Assembly: GCF_029784135.1 (NCBI RefSeq)
Contig: NC_073746.1
Location: forward strand, 10,325,380-10,389,379
Direction of reading: 5' to 3'
DNA: 64,000 bases
Source: Toxorhynchites rutilus septentrionalis
Taxonomy: Eukaryota > Arthropoda > Insecta > Diptera > Culicidae
The stretch's first letter is position 1, and each line of letters begins with the position of its first letter. The notes below the pieces were generated by a model. It had not been told where the DNA came from. It was given only the letters and a program-made list of their open reading frames with translations, and ran no database searches. Below, piece by piece: positions 33,460-42,493 of this stretch. Both the position numbers and the translations under genes were made by a program.

Positions 33460-34795
33460 TGAGCTGCCTGAACAATTGAAAACGTGGTGGTTAGCATATC
33501 GAGCTAAATTGAACAATATTCGTAAGCTGCGGGTGTTCAGGTGGATTCTCGGTAGAAATTCCTCAAAGTATGAGCTGCATTGTTTCGTCGACGCTTCCGA
33601 AAAAGGATATGGTAGCTGTATTTATATTGTTTCGCAAGCCAACTCAATCAAGACAAGTCGTTTACTGATTGCTAAATCACGAGTAGCTCCAACCATTGGA
33701 CTTTCTATCCCTCGCCTTGAGCTCTGCGCTGCTGTTTTGGGAAGCCAGCTAGCCGATACTGTGGTACAAACCACCGATTTCTCTGGCAACATCATTTATT
33801 GGACAGATTCTACCATAGTTATTAACTGGATCCTGTCGCCTTCAACTTCGTGGAAGACATTCGTTTCAAATCGGGTAGCTGAAGTTCAGCGATTAACCAA
33901 AGGCTCTCAATGGCGACATGTTCCAACTGCGCTGAACCCAGCGGATCGCATTTCTAGGGGAACCGATCCCGACCAACTACAAGATGACACTCTTTGGTGA
34001 AATGGTCCACCTTTTCTCCTGCTGACACCAGCACTCTGGCCTGAATTCATCCCAACACTATCTCCAGTTGCTCTTGAGCTTTCGAACAAAGAACAACGCC
34101 AAATCGTTGCCGTGCTCGCTTGCAAGGAAGAAGATCCTTTGGTCACCAAATTCTCGCATCTAGCTTGTCTTTTAAGAGTGCCAGCATATTGCCTGCGATT
34201 CGTAAGAAACTGTAGGTCTTCATGTAATCGAACCTACGGTTATTTGACGCCAATCGAATACGACAATGCTTTAAAGGTTCTTATTCGCCACGTACAAAAC
34301 GTAACATTCCAAGCCGAAATAGAGTACTTGAGGAACAGGGGAAATGGGCAAAACATGCTTAAAGATGCCTCATTTAAATCTTCATTGAAGGGTCTTGACC
34401 TAATGCTGGACGATCAAGGGCTGCTTCGCATGAACGGTCGACTGGCAAAATCAACTGCTTTCTTCGATAGTCGCTTCCCAATTCTTCTGCCAGCTAATCA
34501 CCATTTCTCTCTGCTAATCGCCAGGTCACTTCATCACCAAACGCTCCACGCAGGACCAACCCAACTATTGGCAATATTGCGGCAACGATTTTGGCCAATT
34601 TGTGGCAGAGACTTGGCTCGAAAAACTGTACACAACTGTGTAATCTGTTTCCGATGTCGTCCACAACCAAGTAGCCAACACATGGCTCCATTACCAGCTC
34701 GCGGATCACTCCTGCAAAGGTGTTTGAGCACACGGGTTTGGACTACTGTGGGCCGTTCGTCGTTCGTCAACTCGCGGGAAGAGGCGCTCCGGTAA
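33359..34795 (+). pseudogene. BEL/Pao RNase H and integrase zinc-binding part
   Basis: Begins SRLFDPLGLIGP, the Pao-type linker after RT. RNase H acidic residues visible in CFVDASEKGYG, PRLELCAAV and YWTDSTIVINW. At 33999-34001 a TGA stands where the family has a second Trp of the WWNGP motif; the same frame then continues. The integrase H2C2 zinc finger follows: HHQTLHAGP ... CVICFRCRP (about 34530-34670). A frameshift near 34700 separates it from the integrase core. Confidence 0.85.
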
Positions 34796-35391
34796 AGGTC
34801 TGGGTCGCCGTCTACGTGTGTTTCGCCGTCAAGACTGTGGTTCTCGATATCGTCGCCGGGTTGTCGACATCCGCTTGCATCAATTCGTTACGGCGCTTCG
34901 TGAGCCGTGCCGGTCGCGTTCGGGTCATCCACTGCGACAATAGTACCACTTTCGTTGGCGCTTCGCGAGAAGTGAAGGAAATGCGATTACAGTACGCTAA
35001 GCAGTTTCAATCCACGCAATGGAATAATGAATGTCTGGAAAAAGGAATCGAGTTTCGTTTCATCCCACCGCGTGCCCCACATTTCGGAGGACTTTGGGAG
35101 GCCGCGGTGAAATCTTTTAAATATCATCTCGTCAGAATCATGGGTGCCGCGCCGTATCATCTGGATGAGCTGCGCACCGCCATTGCACAAGCGGAAGGCA
35201 TATTGAACTCCAGACCACTAACACCCGTGACGAATCATCCAGAGGATTTATCCGTGTTGACACCAGCCCATTTTCTGATTGGCGAACCAACATTTTGCCT
35301 CCCTGAGCCGGATCATTCCGAAATACATGTAAATCGTCTCTCTCACTTCCAGGCTACACCGAATTCAGGATTGGTACCATGGTGCTACTGA
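34706..35391 (+). pseudogene. BEL/Pao integrase catalytic core
   Basis: Frame open at 34720-35391. DDE residues: GLDYCGPF (first Asp), IHCDNSTTFVGA (second Asp) and HFGGLWEAAVKS (Glu). ILNSRPLTP and FLIGEPT are conserved downstream blocks. The frame degrades after RLSHFQAT: roughly 50 residues normally found before the next block are missing, and the frame changes. Inserts the cDNA into the chromosome. Confidence 0.88.
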
Positions 35392-35591
35392 AGGCTGAGA
35401 ACCTACCTCCCAAACGGTGGCCTTTGGGACGAGTTGTGGCCATTTGTCCAGGAGTAGACAACACTGTACGAGTGGTGGACGTACGCACTTCTGCTGGTAC
35501 CCGACGAAGAGCAACATCCGAACTGTACGTTCTCCCTATGGAATCTCAATCCGAATCCAACGACGCTCAAGCACATCCTCCTGCTAATTGA
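35379..35591 (+). pseudogene. BEL/Pao C-terminal DUF5641-like domain
   Basis: VLLKAENLPPKRWPLGRVV followed by the VRVVDVRTSAG block is the conserved DUF5641 signature downstream of BEL/Pao integrases. It is in a different frame from the core and directly abuts it, consistent with an internal deletion. Ends at a stop about 30 nt before the polypurine tract. Confidence 0.85.
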
Positions 35592-35609
35592 ATGCTTCAA
35601 CGCTTCAAC

Positions 35610-35620
35610 GGGGGCCGGGA
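35610..35620 (+). promoter_or_regulatory. Polypurine tract
   Basis: GGGGGCCGGGA lies immediately before the 3' LTR. Plus-strand DNA priming site by position; it is interrupted by two pyrimidines, so only moderately canonical. Confidence 0.65.
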
Positions 35621-35940
35621 TGTTGTGGATCCTGCTGAAATGAGAATAATCTGTGAACCTGAAAAGAAACATATAAGAACCTGAAATGAAATGAATATAA
35701 AAAATACCTACCTTTATATACACATATACTTACCTTATATACGTTTTTATAGCACATAAGTCACCTACCTTGAATTATATTCCTTGAATTAAAATAGTTA
35801 TCATTGTTATAATAAATGAAATAGAGCTCAGTTACAATAGAAAAAGCCACTCGACAACATCGTTCTTTGTTATAAATTAAAATTCCGACAGTCCAACAAT
35901 TTTACCAAGTATTTTTACCGAGTTCGAACAAATCGCAACA
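35621..35940 (+). repeat. BEL/Pao 3' LTR
   Basis: 320 bp, TGTTGTGGATCC to AATCGCAACA, followed by the target duplication ATCAG. Identical to the 5' LTR by eye apart from one short indel/substitution patch. Confidence 0.95.
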
Positions 35941-35945
35941 ATCAG

Positions 35946-36104
35946 ATTAGATGTATTATTTTTTGCATGTATTATTCAAGATAGTGAGATCAAGTGTTCT
36001 TGTTTCGGAATTAATCTGAGTGAATCCGGATGTTTCAGTTTATTCTATTCAACTCGACAATCAATAGCAAAACGTAGTTATAAAAACAATAAGTGGGCTA
36101 TATC
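35946..36104. other. No gene seen
   Basis: Short AT-rich flank of the BEL element. It may be the displaced upstream flank or leader of the L1 element at 19-23.5 kb, since the BEL insertion separates the two. Confidence 0.35.
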
Positions 36105-37115
36105 TGTGATATAGCCGCAAGGTAGACGTAGGACTACCGTTGACTCGGTAATCATTTATTTGAAATTACATCTGAATCAATTCTCAATGAATGAAATGAA
36201 AGAATATTTTTAAGGATTGCTGAAAGTTTTTCTTGTTAGTGTGTGGGTGGATGAGTATAAGTATGGAATTGTTATTAACATAAAATTCAACTCTTTCGAA
36301 CTTGTTGGTGGTCCCGAAACAAACCGTGGCCTTGTAAAAGTAACTGAAGATGTTTGATACATGATTCATTTTTGTTTTCGTGGGAATAACACGAGATTTT
36401 TCATGATCAATCCATGCGCAGAATAGAAACTGAGGGCGCCATTTCACGGTGAAAACGAAATAAAGCTATATAACATTGCATAAAATTCATTTCGTTTTTA
36501 TCGTGATGTGGCAATTTTTCATGACTGTTCCATGCGAAAGCAGAGCAAAAACTGATGTTATTGGATTGCATCACGGGAACACCAAGTCGAATGCGTAAAT
36601 GGGTGGGAATATTCCTTCGCTTGGACGCATTCACACGCAAACAATTTATCATGACTGTTCCATGCGAAAGCAGAACAGAAACTGATGCGAGTAAAAGTGC
36701 TCACGCATTGCATGTGTCTGCTATGGTTTTCCAAACACTAATGCAAGCGAGCAAAGGAAATCACAGCTTGCATGTATTCGCTATGACGCTTCCTCCAGGT
36801 GCCTAGATTATGCGTCCGTGTTCGGGAACACATTGCGATAACCAATCATCATCAATGAGCTAGATTGTTATGATTTCAATAGCTTGCTTTCAAAGCAATT
36901 TTCAAGCTATCGAAACAATTTTTTGGACCAATAGGTGACAGTCATATAGCTCGTTGACATTTTATCTTTCGAATGAAGTAATTATTATACCACTCCATTC
37001 AGCCGGTAAAGAGGTATTAACGTTCAAAACCTTGCAGTTCAGCGTCACTCTCGCTTTCGAAACTTTGTACTTACACTCCGGTACAGAAATGAAAGCCGCA
37101 GTCCTACGTCAAAAC
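36105..37115. repeat. Possible non-autonomous element with GACGTAGGACT inverted ends
   Basis: GTAGACGTAGGACTACCG near 36121 is opposed by GCAGTCCTACGTC near 37099. Between them lies the tandem-unit region 36402-36690. No target duplication or transposase found. Boundaries are approximate. Confidence 0.4.
36402..36700. repeat. Three imperfect tandem units with internal hairpins
   Basis: The core CATGACTGTTCCATGCGAAA with a downstream AAACTGATG recurs at about 36402 (diverged), 36519 and 36649. Spacing is about 117-130 bp. At least two spacer regions contain short inverted repeats (for example GAAAACGAAAT against ATTTCGTTTTT). Non-coding. Confidence 0.55.
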
Positions 37116-37560
37116 AGTAAAATAGGTTTGGTCGTTCAAATGGTTCAAACTTCGTTTTATTTTTTGTTTGTTTCGGTCGTAATTGAATCTCTCTAGGTTA
37201 TGTTAAACGACGGATTCCAATTCAATTTTGTTGCGGCTGGTTCAGCATTTTCAGCAATGGTTCGTGCTTCAATGTTTCCTAAATTGATTTAATTCCTTCT
37301 TTTCGCTTTGAGCTGTACGAAAGATAACTATAAATGTCTAGATCGCAATGTGTTTTTTTCTAATACAGGCAGGATCGATTCTTTAGTCCGTGTTAGGGAA
37401 ACACCTCGTAGTCTACGCACATATATGGGGAATTAGACGCTCTATTTTCAACGCTATTTTAACCCATTAACTATAGGAAATTCTATAATTGCATTGCGAT
37501 AGATTGTTAGGGAGTGTCAATTGGTGCAAAAACATCATCAATCATGAAATGTATGAGCAT
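36701..37560. other. No gene seen
   Basis: No recognisable feature apart from the right part of the possible element ending near 37115 and two TGCATGT-type words near 36712 and 36770. Confidence 0.35.
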
Positions 37561-37824
37561 CTTCTTCTTCTTGAATGGCGTTAACGTTCCCTGTGGAACT
37601 TTTGCCGTCTCAACGTATGCATTAACTAGCGTCATTTATTAATACTTAGTTGAGATAACACGCCTTGAATGTATTCCGAGGGGCAAGCTCTAGAATACGC
37701 GTGATCACAGTGCAAGTCGAAGGAAATTTCTTTGACGAAAAAATCCCCCGGCCAGAACGGGAATCGAACCCGAACACCCGGCATGATAATGTGAGACGCT
37801 AACCACTCGGCCACGGGTGCACCA
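37561..37824 (-). mobile_element. Feilai-like tRNA-derived SINE
   Basis: On the minus strand: GTGCACCCGTGGCCGAGTGG (A box) and GGGTTCGATTCCC (B box), a tRNA-like head, a body with CAAAGAAATTTCCTTCGACT, and a GAAGAAGAAG tail. A possible 5-bp duplication AGCAT flanks it (37556-37560, 37825-37829). Matches my memory of the Feilai type from Aedes. Not a functional tRNA gene because the body continues well past the tRNA 3' end. Confidence 0.8.
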
Positions 37825-37889
37825 AGCATAAAGCACTCAAAATTGGATAATTTTCGGGACGCGACCGATATCTTGTCTTTTTTTATATG

Positions 37890-37970
37890 TAGAGTAAACC
37901 CCGATTATCCGCGAGCGGATGATCCGCGAGCGGATGATCCGCGGTGCGGATTTTTCGCGACAGCGGGTTC
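37890..37970 (+). repeat. Pogo/Tigger-like terminus
   Basis: AGAGTAAACCCCGATTATCC followed by two direct copies of GCGAGCGGATGATCC and a GCGG/CGCG-rich patch. The start resembles pogo-type ends. A related GCGTTATTCGCG patch occurs inverted near 38947-38960, so 37890-38970 may be one element hosting the nested MITEs. Confidence 0.45.
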
Positions 37971-38057
37971 CATAGTAGTTCTATAGACCTTCCCGGAATT
38001 TGTCAGTGTGTGGTAGGCTCATGCTTATTTATTTTGGTTGTGGATTTTATATTATTT

Positions 38058-38832
38058 GGCCACTGCACAATGGTCCTGGAGATGTATTTAAGTGGAAATT
38101 AGCATTTAGAGCTCGACAGTTATTCTCTAGACAAAAACTGTCTTCGACAAAGTTTGTACATATGATAGAGCGCTCATTTTTATGTTGGGCCTGATTCTCG
38201 AATACACTTCACGGTGGAAACGAAATAGACGGCACGCCATTGAACTACGTTTTACGAGTTAGTGAAGGGTCGAAGATAATGATGAATTTTCAGGCAGAAT
38301 GAGCACTTTTCGAATAAAAAATCATTAATGAAAATTAACTTCTTCGTATCAAACTGGTGTTTAATGTGAGTGGAAAACTTTGTTTTCTTCATGTGGTATA
38401 ATAATCTCATACAAAAATTTCATCTGAAGATAATTTGATATTATAATGACAAGTTTAGTGGGAAACAAATCTCGTATCCAGATGTCGACACCATACCGTT
38501 GTCATCGCGAATACGTTTCATTCCGTTTCCACCGTGAAGTGTATTCGTAGTGTATTCGAGAATCAGGCCCGTTATCAAAAATAGGGTGACCAAAACTGTC
38601 GATGAACTGGGACAACAGCATTGTCGAACTATGATTACCTTTATCTATAAAGATAAGAAAGTTAGATTTTTTATTTCATCGACAATTTTGGTCACCCTAT
38701 TTTTGATAACATAAAAATGAGCGCTCTATCATATGTAACAACTTTTTCGAAGACAGTCTTGTCCAGAGAATAACTGTCGAGCTCTCAATGCTAATTTCAA
38801 TTTATACAGATCTCCTGGACCATTGTGTACTG
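38058..38832. mobile_element. Outer foldback MITE, host to a second MITE
   Basis: Arms of about 125 bp: 38058-38185 (CTGCACAATGGTCCTGGAGA ...) pairs with 38703-38832 (... CTCCTGGACCATTGTG). The inner part of the arms, ATCAAAAATAGGGTGACCAA, lies at 38575 rather than next to 38185 because MITE 38187-38571 split the left arm. Removing it restores a continuous hairpin. Confidence 0.75.
38187..38568. mobile_element. PIF/Harbinger-like MITE nested in the left arm
   Basis: Begins GGGCCTGATTCTCGAATACA and ends ATTCGAGAATCAGGCCC; the terminal arms (about 38 bp) continue through CTTCACGGTGGAAACGAAAT. Flanked by GTT on both sides (38184-38186 and 38570-38572). GGGCCTG termini with a 3-bp duplication fit PIF/Harbinger MITEs; no transposase inside. 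Confidence 0.7.
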
Positions 38833-38964
38833 GTGTACACGACGTTATAGATGGATAGTTTACTGATTTATGTATTGATAAAACATAGTTTTTAATGCTG
38901 AAAAATCTTTTTTTTTTGTATTTGCACCTCATTTTTAGTCTTTTATTGCGTTATTCGCGATTTT

Positions 38965-39100
38965 TGTTATTCGCTTCCGACGGCGGGTCGGCGGTCGGAT
39001 CGCGTCATCTTAGCGGCTTGGGCTGCCTCGATTCCTTATCCTCGTTAAATGGCGACTTCGTCCCCATTTCATTGACCGCAGAATAAATTTCGAAAGTTGA
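38965..39100 (-). repeat. Dispersed block, copy 1 (partner 50265-50390)
   Basis: On the minus strand: AAATTTATTCTGCGGTCAAT, then GAAATGGGGACGAAGTCGCC, AACGAGGATAAGGAATCGAG and GACCCGCCGTCGG. The same words in the same order occur on the plus strand at 50265-50385. The complementary strand reads SLSSLNGDFVPISL here and SLSSLKGDFAPISL in the other copy. Confidence 0.65.
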
Positions 39101-39115
39101 ATACCAAAGAATAAA

Positions 39116-39407
39116 TCTATATAAATAAAAATGTAAGGCCAAATGTGTTGCTCAGCGTGAAACCCGAAGAAGGAATCGTCCGATACGAGCCATCTTTGTT
39201 TTCATGTATTTGTCTCTACCCGTAGATTAATGTTATGGAGAGAAAAATCGGAAAACTCTGAGGGTAGATCGGATAATTCGGAGAATTGATATCCCATATA
39301 TTTTAAAATTACATCATGATAAGCGTTGTTAGTCCAGGCGATGTTTGCGCTGACGAAATTGATCTTTGTTTGAAGGTGGAAATTTCAGGCGGAATAACAC
39401 ATTCCTA
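39116..39407 (+). mobile_element. Helitron-like copy A (5' end)
   Basis: Starts TCTATATAAATAAAAATG after an A, followed by TAAGGCCAAATGTGTTGCTC. The same start, TCTATATA + AACAAAACAGGAAGGCC, begins copy B at 39408. TC-type 5' terminus without inverted repeats fits Helitrons. Its own 3' terminus is not seen before copy B begins. Confidence 0.6.
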
Positions 39408-39851
39408 TCTATATACCGTTTTGTCTCAAATTCCGAACACTTAAGCTTTGATGGCCATTGAATAGTGTCTCATTACTCAAAATGGTACTTTTTCGTGGAA
39501 TTAATTTGGTTCTTGGATACAATAGAGCCTTCTTTTTCATTTGACTTCAAAAAAATTGATTTACAAATATATTTTCATAGTGAAAAACTTAAAATTACAT
39601 TAATCACAATTGTCTTAAATTCCGAACACCATTTATGCCACTGATTCATATTCCGAACACTTTTGTCTCAAATTCCGAACAGCAAAAATGCATTTGTTTA
39701 AAAAATTCATAACTTTTGAATTACTGGACCGATTCAGATGATCGATATATCGAATTAATGCAAATAAGCTAGTCTTTTGTGGGAAAATGTTTTACTTGCA
39801 AGAAAATGGGGTTTGGTTTTCGCAATTATTGATTGTGTTCGTTTTCTCTAG

Positions 39852-40333
39852 TTTACATGGTTTCGGGACCAAGGGCGCTATATATTTTTATATTTTTTCT
39901 TGAAAGCTGAGGATTTTATACATAACATATCCAAAAATCAGAGGTGTGTTTTTTTTATCGTTTTTGAGTTATTGTTCTTCAAAGTTAACATGATTTAGTA
40001 TTCGTTCGATATTCCTATGCGACTAGACGAGATCTATGCGAAAAGGATTCCATTTTTTGAAAATTCAATATTTTTTTTAAAGAAGACTAGCTCATTCAAT
40101 TCAATTTAATATGTCGATTATCCAAATCTGTTAGGTAGTTCAAAAGTTATGAATTTTTGTAAAAAAAGGTCATTTTTGGAAAAAAAAAAGAAGGAAATCA
40201 TCGATTAACTTTGAAAAATTATTGTTCAAAAACAAAAATAAACACATTTCTGATGTAAAAAAATCCTCAGATTTAAAAAAATAAAATTGAAAAATAATAT
40301 GGCGCCCTTGGTCCGGAGACCATGAAAACTATA
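39852..40333. mobile_element. Inverted-repeat element (GGACCAAGGGCGC arms)
   Basis: Left arm 39852-39990 contains ATGGTTTCGGGACCAAGGGC, TTGAAAGCTGAGGATTTTAT; right arm 40195-40333 carries the inverse, GCGCCCTTGGTCCGGAGACC, and AAATCCTCAG. About 480 bp, no ORF. Related arms occur at 17291-17345 and 57340-57440. Confidence 0.6.
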
Positions 40334-40589
40334 AAAAACAAATACGTATAATGAAAATAAAATTCAAATTTTTCAAATTTGCAGATGTAATATTTTCTCA
40401 AAAAAGACCAGCTATCTGGTTTAATTTAATATGACGATTATCTGAATCGGTCCTGTAGTTCAAAAGTTATAGTTTTTTGAAAAAAAGTCAAAAGTCATTC
40501 ACCCTAACAAAAAACATAAAAAATACAGGTCTGATATTTTGCGATAAAGAACAAAACTACCACCTTTCACGGTAATCGGAGAACCACTA

Positions 40590-40655
40590 TATCGAGTTGG
40601 CATGGAATGGCTGTATAATCGAATCAGTATATGATCGAGTTCGACCTGTTACTTC
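40590..40655. repeat. Pogo-like terminus inside the TA-flanked element
   Basis: CTGTATAATCGAATCAGTAT followed by ATGATCGAGTTCGACCTGTT closely parallels the right end at 59820-59866. Orphan end here. Confidence 0.5.
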
Positions 40656-40879
40656 AGGGCCCCGCTTTTATTATTATGTTTTTAGTTGAAAACCTGGCCA
40701 AGATAATCAATTTTACTCTCGTTGGTTTGCACCTGCGACCTGCGTATTGCAAGGAAAGAGCTTGCAAACATTTGTTAAAAAATGGTCTTTTTATATTGTT
40801 GCTCCAGAATTGGATTGTCCTTGTACCCCAATTTGTGAACTATCGCTGTATTTACCGGAGAATAGTGTGTTCAAACATT

Positions 40880-41980
40880 TTCTTTCAGAATTCGATTCAT
40901 GCGTCGAAACTTGATTCAAATTACGAACACTACTTTAAAGCTTGTTTCAATTAAGATTTCTGCATAAAAGATTTTTTTTGGAACAGATTCGTAACGAGAT
41001 TCTTACCGAACGAACATATAAACAGCAATTTACCCTTTGCGGTCGTTTGTCTGCTCTCAGCCACCACGGCAAGCAATGATACTAAACACATTATTAAACG
41101 AAGTAATAGTTTACATTTTTTATAAATTAATTTTTATGTATAGAGAACATTTTCACGAATGTATACGAAGTTTTTTATGACTAATAGGTAACGGTATTCG
41201 GTATAAACAAAATAATATTAGCGAGGGAAGACGAGAGGAAATGACTCAAGGGAGGGTTAAATGGTTAAAATACTTTCAACTACAAAAATTGAAAAATTCA
41301 CGATGCTTGCTAATGTTTTGCTAATGCAAATATTTTATCACTGGTTTTCGATAGTCACTTTTTTTTGTAAATATTTAGTATTACAAATTATAGGCAGTAT
41401 CGATACCTGTAAATGAATTTCAAAATGAAACTTATAAACCAAAGAATGTTAGGGTTTTCATTATGCAATTATTTATAACGTTAAAGTTCACTAAATTCTC
41501 ATTTAAAAACAATGTGTTCGGGATTTGAATCATACGTCGAAACTCGATTCAAAGTCAGAACTCTACTTCAATACTTATTTTAATAAATATTTCTGCATAA
41601 AATATCTTTTTCTTCATCCATTCATTGTAGATTCTTATATTTTCTAGTACTTAACATGAAAACAGCAAACAAAATAGTTGAAAAAAACTTCAAAAACTGA
41701 AAAAACAACGATGCTTGTTTTTTTACGATAGTTGCTAACGCAAACATTTTATTACTGGTTTTGACTGTCACTTTTTTGCAAATGCTTAATATTATAAATT
41801 ATAGACTGTATCGATACCTGTAAATGATGTGAAAATGTAGCCTATAACGCAAAGAATGTAAATCATTATTCAATTATTTATAACATAAAGGTTCAGTAAA
41901 TTTACATTTTCAATTAAGTGTTCGAAATTTGAGTCATGCAAAGAAACTTGATTCAAATTCCGTACACTACTTCAATACTA
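40880..41980. repeat. Direct repeat units (CGAAACTTGATTCAAATT) interrupted by a LINE
   Basis: The block ATGCGTCGAAACTTGATTCA with a downstream CTACTT-AA-GCTT/ATACT and TTTCTGCATAAAA recurs near 40895, 41535 and 41936. The last unit is cut at 41980 and resumes after the LINE at 45441 (TTTTAATAAATATTTTTGCG), then continues to the element's right end. Further shared blocks: ATGCTTGTTTTTTA and GACTGTCACTTTTTTGCAAA. Non-coding. Confidence 0.7.
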
Positions 41981-42180
41981 AAGATTTTCATCAGTGAGTA
42001 TCTATCTTCAGCGACAAGAGACACTCTATCTACGGCCCTGAGGATGAAGGAGAAAGGCAAACTGATGAAGGTGTACACTAGAAATGGGGTTATACATGCT
42101 GTCACACATGGGAACGAAATCAAAACAATAAACACTACGGAGGACCTACTGAAGACGCTGGAAATACCACTGTGCAACTT
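41981..42180 (+). pseudogene. LINE ORF1 C-terminal fragment
   Basis: Reads EYLSSATRDTLSTALRMKEK, then VYTRNGVIHAVT and TINTTEDLLKTL. This fits the conserved C-terminal block of CR1/jockey-type ORF1 (an L-T-x-R-L-x-A-K pattern followed by WxKNGxIxVR and a DL motif; the region related to baculovirus FP proteins). Everything 5' is missing because of truncation. Confidence 0.6.
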
Positions 42181-42493
42181 ACCCTTTCCTTTATTATTTC
42201 TGTTTATTCCTTCCATTCCATCCTTTGTTTCCCTTGATTCCTTCCTGAAAGTTTTTTTTCAGACAACGAACAAAACATTTTCTGGTTGGTTCAAGTACTA
42301 CGGATCTATGTTGCTGCTAATTATTACGTTTCACTAGTATGGATAACCCAAGTGGTATTCAATACAATCACTTTTGAAATTTTCGCGTCACAGTAGTATA
42401 TATACATAGTTTTTTTTATGATGTTTGTAATTTTAAGTAAATGTAGTTTAAATTTTGCTATATCAAGACACCTTTTATTGAATGTTTTCTTAG

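Larger units (their letters stand above)
23487..35940 (+). mobile_element. BEL/Pao LTR retrotransposon, split by a LINE
   Basis: Bounded by LTRs 23487-23811 and 35621-35940 and a 5-bp duplication ATCAG (23482-23486, 35941-35945). Contains PBS, gag, aspartic protease, RT, RNase H, integrase and a C-terminal DUF5641-like block in BEL/Pao order (PR-RT-RH-IN), and a polypurine tract. Minus the nested LINE the element is about 6.4 kb, normal for the family. No env-like ORF. Coding region broken by several frameshifts, a stop and an integrase-region deletion, although the LTRs are almost identical. Confidence 0.95.

Noticed and set aside
23487..35940. Envelope gene making the BEL element an errantivirus-like retrovirus
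   Set aside because: Only about 30 nt separate the DUF5641-like domain from the polypurine tract; there is no room for env.
37735..37822. Functional tRNA gene on the minus strand
   Set aside because: A and B boxes are present, but the body continues into a SINE with a GAAGAAG tail and a short target duplication.
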